From: Spirochaeta sp.
GTDB lineage: Bacteria > Spirochaetota > Spirochaetia > DSM-27196 > SLAA01
Length of the DNA: 6,204 nucleotides
Reading direction: 5' to 3'
Assembly: GCA_020201015.1 (NCBI GenBank)
Contig: JAIVHN010000228.1
Span: 1-6,204 of the forward strand
Below are positions 1 to 5,330 of the stretch, piece after piece. The notes below the pieces were generated by a model. The model made no database searches, was not told the DNA's origin, and saw nothing but the letters and a program-made list of their open reading frames with translations. Made by a program: the position numbers and the translations under genes. The stretch's first letter is position 1; the number at the start of each line of letters is the position of its first letter.

Positions 1-83
1 TAAAACCACGGGAGACGGACACCCTCTTGAGCATTGCAGCACGATTTTCGCTTCCCTACTCCGCTATTGCCTCGCTCAACCGG
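1..83. repeat. Left arm of an 83-bp perfect inverted repeat (partner 819-901)
   Basis: Bases 1-83 are the exact reverse complement of 819-901, checked in ten-base blocks with no mismatch; position p pairs with 902-p. Similarity stops abruptly at 83/84 (partner 819/818). On the left it reaches the window edge, so the true repeat may be longer. The partner lies in the LysM coding region of the M23 peptidase gene. Read on the plus strand, this arm therefore encodes LysM residues about 75-101 of that protein, then runs into unrelated codons and a TGA at 150-152. Perfect identity means a very recent event or an artefact such as an inverted amplification chimera or a fold-back at a contig end. Confidence 0.95.
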
Positions 84-191
84 ACCCTGAATCACTTCGG
101 CTCCACCATGCAGAGGGAAGAACGTCGTAGACACGAGCAACACGAGGCATGAACTGAGTCGTACTATCGGGCGATAACGTCTGTATTCCAT
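84..191 (-). CDS. 5' end of a secreted protein gene, truncated by the inverted repeat
   Basis: An ATG at 191-189 lies three bases after the stop of the M23 gene, with a weak AGGTAGAG ribosome binding site. It opens a frame that begins MEYRRYRPIVR, a basic n-region. A hydrophobic stretch (residues about 12-27, LSSCLVLLVSTTFFPL) and a possible signal peptidase site after His-Gly-Gly-Ala (residue 31) follow. Only 36 codons are trustworthy. At base 83 the frame enters the inverted-repeat copy of the LysM sequence and stays open to the window edge, but those last 27 codons are antisense to the LysM gene and probably not native. The family cannot be recognised from so short a piece. Spacing suggests it is the next gene of the envelope operon, exported like its upstream neighbour. 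Confidence 0.55.
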
Positions 192-194
192 TCT

Positions 195-1121
195 CTACCT
201 ACCGGTTCTCGGAAGCAACTGCATTGGGTCGCGTGCGACTCCATTCATTCTGATCTCAAAGTGAAGATGAACCCCGGTCGAGAGCCCGGAGTTGCCGACC
301 TTGCCAATCACCGCGCCTGATCGTACCTGCTCATCTAAATCTACCACGATGCTGCCAAGATGCCCATAGAGAGATTCGTACCCGGTCCCATGATCTAGTA
401 AAACATACCGGCCGTATATCGTGTCGTAGCCTGTCTCCGTAACGCGGCCCGAACGGGTCGCATGAACGTTTGCTCCCATAGGTGCTACTAAGTCTACACC
501 ATTGTGAAAGCTCCTGGCACCAGTAAACGGACTTCGCCGGAAGCCATAAGTAGAAGATACACGAAACTCAAGCAGCGGGCTACGAAAGAGTGCGCGCAGA
601 AAAGCCAAACGTTCCTCAGAGCTGAAGTCCTCTCCCGGTTGGAAACGGAAAGAAACCGGAGAGCCTGCTACATCTATCTGAACCGGAATTGCGTTTGCAC
701 TCGGCCGCTGCACCAACATGGACTCCAGATCCGACTCGGGTGTGGCCGGTACAAAAAGACCGGGCATGCTAGGAACTAACAGATAGTTACGGGTGTGTGG
801 AATTTCGGGTGAGTCCAGCCGGTTGAGCGAGGCAATAGCGGAGTAGGGAAGCGAAAATCGTGCTGCAATGCTCAAGAGGGTGTCCGTCTCCCGTGGTTTT
901 ACCTGGTAGACCATTAAAGGCGGTTGCCCTTGGTTTCGAGCTGCCGCTTGGTAGTACTGATTAACGCCTTCTTGATGTTGCCTGAATACAGGATCCGTGT
1001 TGTTGAGTGTTCGTATTTCCGGATACTGACCATACGCTCCATCGGTAACGAAAAAGAACACAAGTAGGAGAAGCGCCATAGCCGTTGCTGTGCAGTACTG
1101 CACCCTCCGGGTTTCTACCAT
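195..1121 (-). CDS. Secreted LysM-M23 family metalloendopeptidase (peptidoglycan hydrolase)
   Basis: This 308-aa protein should bind peptidoglycan through LysM and cut peptide cross-links with a zinc M23 (lysostaphin/LytM-type) domain in the periplasm. Residues 1-31 form a signal peptide (hydrophobic core about 13-26, likely cleavage after Ala-Tyr-Gly). One LysM domain spans about 71-116. The M23 domain spans about 185-303 and has the complete catalytic set: HNGVD gives His206 and Asp210, YGH gives His254, and HLH gives His285 and His287. It is therefore probably an active enzyme, not a degenerate EnvC/NlpD-type activator. The ATG at 1121-1119 overlaps the upstream stop (TGATG); an in-frame TTG at 1124 would add one residue. 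AAAGGA lies about 12 bases upstream of the ATG. Bases 819-901 of this gene are copied in inverted form at 1-83. The substrate bond is not deducible. Confidence 0.93.
   Translation of the reverse strand: MVETRRVQYCTATAMALLLLVFFFVTDGAYGQYPEIRTLNNTDPVFRQHQEGVNQYYQAAARNQGQPPLMVYQVKPRETDTLLSIAARFSLPYSAIASLNRLDSPEIPHTRNYLLVPSMPGLFVPATPESDLESMLVQRPSANAIPVQIDVAGSPVSFRFQPGEDFSSEERLAFLRALFRSPLLEFRVSSTYGFRRSPFTGARSFHNGVDLVAPMGANVHATRSGRVTETGYDTIYGRYVLLDHGTGYESLYGHLGSIVVDLDEQVRSGAVIGKVGNSGLSTGVHLHFEIRMNGVARDPMQLLPRTGR
819..901. repeat. Right arm of the 83-bp perfect inverted repeat (partner 1-83)
   Basis: This arm lies wholly inside the LysM coding part of the M23 gene, at residues about 74-101. It reads normally in that gene's frame, so it is the original copy and 1-83 the derived one. 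Identity ends at 818/819, where the gene simply continues. CCGG at the inner edge (819-822 and 80-83) could be junction microhomology. Confidence 0.95.
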
Positions 1122-1624
1122 CAACGCTCGCGATCCTTTGTGCCTGCCCCTCGTCTAGGTGCGACTGCAGGAAGCCCCGGCCCCTTGGACGGAGTTATTC
1201 CGGTTGCCAGTATGCCTGCGGCGCATGCCGCCAGTAACGCCGGAATTAATGCTGAAAAACCAGCACCTAAAATTGTACTTGCGCCAAAATACACCGAAAC
1301 GAGAGCCGCACATGAAGCTGTAACGAGTCGCAGGCCTGTTCGTTTTTGGCGCTGGTGATACGCCATAGTTCGCTGTTCTCGCGCACGACGCTGCAAGCCT
1401 CGTACTCCCAGCATAAAAAGAACTCCAAGAATAAGAAGCGGGACAATGATGCTGTAGAAGGTGGCGAAATGGGTTGATACATACCACAGGGGTAACACAA
1501 TCAATGCGCCGGTTGCTATGAACAAAATGATCGCAACCAATGCCAAAGCAATACTCCGCAAGAGCCGCAGGTATGCTGTGGTAGCCCGTTTTATAACATC
1601 ACCCATGGTTGTAACATCACTCAT
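1121..1624 (-). CDS. Four-helix integral membrane protein of unknown function
   Basis: I do not recognise a family for this 167-aa protein. Four hydrophobic helices are visible at about 24-46, 55-75, 98-118 and 122-142. A strongly basic loop at 76-97 (many Arg, Lys and Gln) is expected to face the cytoplasm, as are a short N-terminus and a basic, Pro/Gly-rich C-terminal tail (148-167). The start at 1624 is supported by GGAGG six bases upstream and by a four-base ATGA overlap with the stop of the TPR lipoprotein gene. A second in-frame ATG at codon 7 lies in a tandemly duplicated 18-bp unit and has no ribosome binding site of its own. The stop overlaps the M23 start by one base. Tight coupling to a lipoprotein and a cell-wall hydrolase suggests an inner-membrane envelope role, but this is inference from position only. 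Confidence 0.8.
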   Translation of the reverse strand: MSDVTTMGDVIKRATTAYLRLLRSIALALVAIILFIATGALIVLPLWYVSTHFATFYSIIVPLLILGVLFMLGVRGLQRRAREQRTMAYHQRQKRTGLRLVTASCAALVSVYFGASTILGAGFSALIPALLAACAAGILATGITPSKGPGLPAVAPRRGAGTKDRER

Positions 1625-1629
1625 GGTTG
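1594..1629 (-). repeat. 18-bp tandem duplication across a start codon
   Basis: Read on the minus strand, CAACCATGAGTGATGTTA (1629-1612) is followed directly by CAACCATGGGTGATGTTA (1611-1594), a match of 17 of 18 bases. The unit covers the bases just before the start codon and the first codons. It adds six in-frame codons and a second ATG to the four-helix membrane protein gene. Only the outer copy is preceded by GGAGG. Confidence 0.9.
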
Positions 1630-2562
1630 GCCTCCAGCAAGTATTCGAGCTCGTTCGGCCTCGTACTGCGTAGCTTGGCTTTCTCTGCCAAGGCTCCGGC
1701 TGTTCGTAGCAAGGGCATTCAGGAGTTCTGCTGCCTGTCGATGTCGTCCTAATGCGGCCTCTACCGATAATGCTCGTTCATAATAGGAGTTTCCAGTTTC
1801 CAACTCGCCAGCACGGCTATGAATATGTCCTAATGCGGTAAGGTCCACAGCGATGCCGCGGGAGTTCTCCACACTTTTGTCCAGTTCTAGTGCACGCTCG
1901 GCAGTGCGTATGGCCTCTGCAAAGCGGTTCTGTCGTGAATAAAGCGATGCCAGCATGTAATTGTTGGCAGCCTCTTCGGCAAACTTGCGCTCTTCGGTAT
2001 TTATTTTCAGAGCTCGTCTGATGTAGGACTCAGCAGCTTCGTAGTCTCCGCGCCGTGAAGCAAGAGCGCCAAGGTTGTGATACACAACCGCTGCATCGGG
2101 TGTTGTTGCATTTTGTGGCAGCATTTTCTCGGCTGCCAGTAAGCTGGCTTCTGCATCGTCGTGGCGCTCGAGCGTTAGATACAACTCCCCGAGATTGGAG
2201 TTGCTTTGCAGCTGTCCGCCAGCGTGCTCGATCTCGGAAGCGAGAGCGTAGGCGCGTAAGAAACTTTGCTCGGCGGCCTCATGCTCTCCCTGGGCGGCGT
2301 ACACCTGGCCGAGTGAGTTGTGCGCGCGTACAACTCCTTCCTGATGGTCAACCGAGGCGTTCTGTCGCAACGCAAGCCGAAAAAAGCGAGTTGCTTGTTC
2401 ATACTCGGCGCGTTCGAAATACGAATTGCCAAACTCAAGATTACGGGCAGCCTGGTTGCGTACCGTGAAGACACCCTCGGGTTGGTCCGGAGAAGACGAA
2501 CACGCACCAAAAGTGACCAGAATGAGCAACAGCACAGCGGCAGGCGCAAAAGAGGTACGCAT
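1621..2562 (-). CDS. TPR-repeat lipoprotein
   Basis: This 313-aa protein has a hydrophobic signal segment (residues about 5-20) ending Thr-Phe-Gly-Ala-Cys, with Cys21 followed by Ser-Ser-Ser. This is a lipobox with Phe instead of the usual Leu at -3, as tolerated in spirochaetes, so it is probably a membrane-anchored periplasmic lipoprotein. The rest is about seven TPR units at roughly 37-70, 78-111, 117-150, 158-191, 198-231, 238-271 and 278-309, each with the Gly/Ala-Tyr and Ala-X-X pattern (for example NLGALASRRGDYEAAESY). Such arrays act as protein-binding scaffolds. The start ATG overlaps the restored mlaD stop (TAATG), with GAGGAG five bases upstream; the end overlaps the next gene by four bases. 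It lies between the MCE protein and the cell-wall enzyme, so a scaffold for either is possible. No partner can be named. Confidence 0.88.
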   Translation of the reverse strand: MRTSFAPAAVLLLILVTFGACSSSPDQPEGVFTVRNQAARNLEFGNSYFERAEYEQATRFFRLALRQNASVDHQEGVVRAHNSLGQVYAAQGEHEAAEQSFLRAYALASEIEHAGGQLQSNSNLGELYLTLERHDDAEASLLAAEKMLPQNATTPDAAVVYHNLGALASRRGDYEAAESYIRRALKINTEERKFAEEAANNYMLASLYSRQNRFAEAIRTAERALELDKSVENSRGIAVDLTALGHIHSRAGELETGNSYYERALSVEAALGRHRQAAELLNALATNSRSLGRESQATQYEAERARILAGGQP

Positions 2563-3583
2563 TAAAACTCCTCGTCGCGGAAACCTTGAAAAGTGGTCGG
2601 TTGCTCAATTTGTTCCGGAATGCCCCCGCGGATAAGCGGGTTGTTTCGAACTCCGGTGAGGACCTCTTGACCGGTATCAATGGCCTGGCGACTTTCTTCG
2701 AGGATACCGGAAATCTGGGGGTGGTGGAAACCAGATACTCCGTCATCTCCTCTACATCTCGAAGAGAAGCCTGAACTGAGGCCAGAATCGTTTCAATTTC
2801 GCGGTACAATTCTTCATCATCATTGAGAATCCGAGCAATGCTACCCTCGGCACCAAGTAGCCGGGGAACCAGTCCAGTGGGATCGCGCATTTCTGCGGTT
2901 GTTGTCTCGATATTTGCAGCAATCTTGCCAATATCCGCAACAGCAATTTCTAGCTCGATCAGTACCGCGTTTACCGCTGCAACCGTCTCGGCAGCTGGCC
3001 CTTGCGAACTACCTGCCAGCACCGCATTGACTTCGGCAAGCAGTTGTTCAGCCTCTTGCGTTACGGCATCGACATTGCGCAGAATTGGGTCAAGCAAGGA
3101 AAGCAGTTCCGCAATCTGGTCACCTTCTTCTGGTAATGCCACTAGGTCTTGGTCCACCAGACTCCGTCCAAGACCGGAGTTTATGGACGGGATCAGCGTT
3201 CCTTCCGGAGGCGGATCGGTACCTCGGCGCCCCTGGTGTAGCACTAGACCACCCCCGAGACCTAGTGGGTTCGAAACTAGCTGCATCACCGAGTTTTGGG
3301 TCACCTTGTCTATATAGGTATCAAAAATGTTGAAGCGCACCGCAACCACATTGTGCTGGGTGAGCTCGATGCTGGTCACAGTTCCAATTTGAAAGCCTCG
3401 AAAGGTAATCCCCATTCCTTGGGAGAGGCCGCTTGCGGTCTGAAACTCGCTGAAATACTCGTAATTGCGCGCAAACCAGCGCTGGTTGCTACCGATCATG
3501 ATTACAATCATGAGCAGCAGGCCAAAACCCAGAATAATGAATAACCCAACAATCTGACGTGCAAAACGGATTTTAAATTTCAT
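2562..3583 (-). CDS. mlaD: MlaD-like MCE-domain protein, frameshifted as sequenced
   Basis: This is the periplasmic substrate-binding part of an MlaFED-type lipid transporter. One N-terminal transmembrane helix (residues about 10-31) is followed by a single MCE domain (about 44-118, including GLSQGMGITFRGFQIGTV and NPLGLGGG). A long helical, coiled-coil-like tail (about 150-285) follows; it is much longer than in E. coli MlaD. The frame breaks at codon 289 in a run of five bases (2717-2721). As written, translation drifts into a low-quality frame ending at 2441, 122 bases inside the TPR gene. One extra base restores 51 more codons containing NNPLIRGGIPEQ and a TAA at 2564-2562 overlapping the next ATG, giving 340 aa. 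I take that as the true gene. AAGGA lies eight bases before the ATG at 3583, and the gap to mlaF is 22 bp. Confidence 0.9.
2717..2721 (-). other. mlaD: Frameshift site in mlaD (five-base G/C homopolymer)
   Basis: The minus strand reads TCC ACC ACC CCC AGA. One more C gives ACC CCC CAG ATT TCC GGT and then an open frame to the natural stop. A ribosome slipping back one base at this site would pair perfectly (CCC to CCC) and enter the same restored frame. The choices are a sequencing or assembly error, a real mutation, or slippage. Homopolymer undercalling is the simplest explanation. Confidence 0.88.
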
Positions 3584-3588
3584 AGCAA

Positions 3589-3602
3589 CAGTCCTTGTAA
3601 AG
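3589..3602 (-). promoter_or_regulatory. Small hairpin overlapping the mlaD ribosome binding site
   Basis: In the 22-bp mlaF-mlaD gap the minus strand reads CCTT TAC AAGGA. CCTT can pair with AAGG, the mlaD Shine-Dalgarno sequence, eight bases before the ATG. The mlaF stop lies only two bases upstream, so ribosomes ending mlaF would open it. The stem is only four base pairs, so coupling is a suggestion. Confidence 0.25.
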
Positions 3603-3605
3603 GTA

Positions 3606-4442
3606 TCAAAACAGGTCCCCGTTGGGCTCTAAGAGATCCAGAATATCTCCATCGTAGGTTGCCGCCTCGTCCAGAACGTCGGCTAGAATTTCTCGCACCT
3701 CCGGATCTTTAGATCGGGCAACCTCGGATAACGTTCCGAACACACGCAACTCACCAGCTTTCATGACCACAATGTAGTCGGCAAGCTGGGAGGTGAGGTC
3801 CGCGTCATGGGTTACTCCAATCATACTGCAGCCTGCAGACTTTTTTTCACGAAGTATATTGAGCATCCGTTCCACGCCGAGGCGATCTACAAAAGTTGTC
3901 GGTTCGTCTAAGAATAGCAGGTTTGGATTTAAGATCATGGCGCGGCAGAACGATATCAGTTTTCGCTCCCCTCCGGAAAGGGTTGCGGGTCTCAAGGGTA
4001 AGACAGAGATTAGGTCAAAGCGTTTTGCCCAGTCGTAGATGTGCCGCCGCACAACACCTTCGGTGCGTTCTGGATAATGAAATTCAATTGGCAATGCAAG
4101 GTTGTCATACAGTGACATATTTTGCCATAGTCCGGCGTCTTGGAACACAAATCCGGTGCTTTTTCGCATCGCGCTCAACGCCCGCGGGCGGCCACGCAGG
4201 GCATCGACCCCAGCTATTTCGACCTCTCCACGATCGGGCGGCAATAAGCCCGCAGCAACCTTGAGAAGAGTGCTCTTGCCGCACCCTGAGGGTCCCATAA
4301 TGAGCGTGGTCTTTCCAAGCGGGAACTCTACTGAGACATCTTTGAGCGCTTCAAAGTCTTCGAACCACACCGAGATATTACTGAGTCGTACGCATGGTTG
4401 TGTCCCGGGCGTTTCTGTATTGGTTGAACTCATGCCATTCAT
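3606..4442 (-). CDS. mlaF: MlaF-like ABC transporter ATP-binding protein
   Basis: This 278-aa ATPase powers lipid movement by the MlaE permease from the cytoplasmic face. All nucleotide-binding motifs are present: Walker A GPSGCGKST (50-58), Q-loop Gln101 (FQDAGLW), signature LSGGE (155-159), Walker B LLFLDEP (175-181) with catalytic Glu180, and H-loop His212. About 38 residues after the core (241-278) form an acidic tail; in E. coli MlaF the C-terminal extension contacts the partner subunit and MlaB, but no MlaB gene is seen here. The start ATG follows the mlaE TAA with no gap. No clear Shine-Dalgarno sequence precedes it, so translation probably depends on ribosomes finishing mlaE. Another ATG at codon 4 is possible. 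The family resembles general ABC ATPases, but the mlaE and mlaD neighbours settle the assignment. Confidence 0.95.
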   Translation of the reverse strand: MNGMSSTNTETPGTQPCVRLSNISVWFEDFEALKDVSVEFPLGKTTLIMGPSGCGKSTLLKVAAGLLPPDRGEVEIAGVDALRGRPRALSAMRKSTGFVFQDAGLWQNMSLYDNLALPIEFHYPERTEGVVRRHIYDWAKRFDLISVLPLRPATLSGGERKLISFCRAMILNPNLLFLDEPTTFVDRLGVERMLNILREKKSAGCSMIGVTHDADLTSQLADYIVVMKAGELRVFGTLSEVARSKDPEVREILADVLDEAATYDGDILDLLEPNGDLF

Positions 4443-5240
4443 TTAGAGGTAGTATACCAGAGTTAAGATGCCATTTGCCACAATCAAAAGTGTAAATCCG
4501 ACGCTGATTGAGCGAATGGCATTCTGCGGAATCTCAGTGGTAGAACGCTCCACACGGAAGCCGTAGAAGGTGGATACGGTTGCAATGAGTGCGCCAAACA
4601 TCATGCTCTTTAGCATGGTTGAGGCGATATCCGCCCCCGATATCGCTTCAAATAATCCGGCCGCGTACTGACTGAAGGGTAGCGGCTGAAAAAGTTGCGC
4701 AATAAAGAACGAGCCCAACAGACCAAATACATTGAAGTAGACATTCAGCAACATCATGGAAAGCGTGACGCCGAGAAATCTTGGTACCACCAGATAGGAT
4801 ATGGGATTAATGCCGGTCGCAATGAAGGCCTCAATTTCCCGGTTGATGACCATGTTGCCGATCTCGGTAGTAATTGCGGTACCTGAGCGGGCAAACACAA
4901 TAAAGGCAGCCAAGATCGGGCCAAGTTCGCGGGTAATAACAATGACCAAGATAGTATAAATGAACTGCCCCTGGCCGAACTGTGGAAGCAAGGATAAGCC
5001 TTGAATTACAATGATACCACCAAGACCCAATGCAATAACCGCGATTACTGGAAGGGCCTCAAACCCGGTGAAGAGCATTTGCATAGTGAGTACCCGTAGG
5101 CCGCTTCTGCGCCGCAGAAAAAACCCCGGAATTTCGCGCAAAATTTCAAAAAAATAACCAAGCGCATATAACACCGCAGCGAGGCGGCGTAGAGTGCCTG
5201 CTCCAAGCTTCTCAAGAAATCCCGCGTCTTGTTCGGGCAA
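4443..5240 (-). CDS. mlaE: MlaE-like phospholipid ABC transporter permease
   Basis: This 265-aa inner-membrane permease carries the MlaE family core: RELGP (104-108), then ARSG, EIGNM (126-130), GINP and YLVVPR (149-154). Hydrophobic segments fall at about 62-84, 93-115, 148-183, 207-226 and 244-264, after an amphipathic N-terminal region (about 8-45). It should form a dimer with two MlaF subunits and MlaD rings, moving phospholipid between inner membrane and periplasm; direction cannot be read from sequence. The start is TTG at 5240-5238: no ATG or GTG lies in frame upstream before a stop, and the next Met is residue 53, inside the family core. AAAGGAG lies 13 bases before the TTG, longer than ideal. 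It is the first gene of the tight run and has a candidate promoter in front of it. Confidence 0.94.
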   Translation of the reverse strand: MPEQDAGFLEKLGAGTLRRLAAVLYALGYFFEILREIPGFFLRRRSGLRVLTMQMLFTGFEALPVIAVIALGLGGIIVIQGLSLLPQFGQGQFIYTILVIVITRELGPILAAFIVFARSGTAITTEIGNMVINREIEAFIATGINPISYLVVPRFLGVTLSMMLLNVYFNVFGLLGSFFIAQLFQPLPFSQYAAGLFEAISGADIASTMLKSMMFGALIATVSTFYGFRVERSTTEIPQNAIRSISVGFTLLIVANGILTLVYYL

Positions 5241-5253
5241 TGCGATAAGACGA

Positions 5254-5260
5254 CTCCTTT
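5254..5260 (-). promoter_or_regulatory. mlaE: Ribosome binding site of mlaE, long spacing to TTG
   Basis: The minus strand reads AAAGGAG, the strongest Shine-Dalgarno match in this gap, followed by 13 bases and then TTG. The good match supports translation starting here. The long spacing and rare start codon suggest modest initiation, or a non-canonical start nearer the site (an in-frame ATC lies seven bases away). Confidence 0.5.
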
Positions 5261-5271
5261 ACGTGCACGTA
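5260..5271. promoter_or_regulatory. Perfect 12-bp palindrome, possible operator
   Basis: TACGTGCACGTA is a perfect palindrome. It lies just downstream of the candidate -10 element and would cover the predicted transcription start, ending against the mlaE ribosome binding site. That is a typical place for a repressor dimer. No known regulator's consensus is claimed. Confidence 0.35.
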
Positions 5272-5299
5272 TTCTATGCGGGAACTCCGGCAAAAACAA
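5271..5299 (-). promoter_or_regulatory. Candidate sigma-70-type promoter for the mlaE operon
   Basis: On the minus strand TTGTTT (5299-5294) is separated by 17 bases from TAGAAT (5276-5271). The -10 matches five of six consensus bases and the -35 three of six. It sits in the only sizeable gap of the window and would give a leader of about 25 bases before mlaE. The exact boxes are a guess by eye. Confidence 0.4.
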
Positions 5300-5330
5300 G
5301 CCAAAGAAGGGGGCCCATCATGAGCGGTTC

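Noticed and set aside
3..152. Plus-strand frame encoding a LysM fragment and a 22-residue unrelated tail
   Set aside because: Its LysM part is just the inverted-repeat copy and its tail begins at the junction; there is no start signal. Recorded as a repeat, not as a gene.
504..779. Plus-strand open frame of 91 codons
   Set aside because: It lies entirely opposite the M23 peptidase gene, whose catalytic motifs are intact, and encodes nothing recognisable.
1155..1487. Minus-strand frame of 110 codons inside the four-helix protein gene
   Set aside because: It is a shifted frame of a gene whose start, ribosome site and stop overlaps are well supported; no independent start signal.
2441..2716. 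Continuation of the MlaD reading frame as written, giving a 380-aa protein
   Set aside because: Its last 91 residues have atypical composition (many Cys, Phe and Arg), overlap the TPR gene's signal sequence and N-terminus, and compete with a clean alternative frame that ends exactly at the next start codon.
2823..3317. Plus-strand open frame of 164 codons rich in Ser, Ala, Thr and Ile
   Set aside because: It is the antisense of the MlaD coiled-coil region, with composition explained by complementing that gene; no ribosome binding site or recognisable domain was seen.
5045..5299. Minus-strand open frame of 84 codons overlapping the mlaE start
   Set aside because: It is an out-of-frame shadow of mlaE and its start region covers the promoter-like gap; the mlaE frame has clear family motifs.
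5281..5330. Possible rho-independent terminator after the PHP gene (T-rich stretch near GGGCCC)
   Set aside because: Only three to four base pairs can form before the T run; the GGGCCC palindrome leaves no loop. Not enough for a terminator call.
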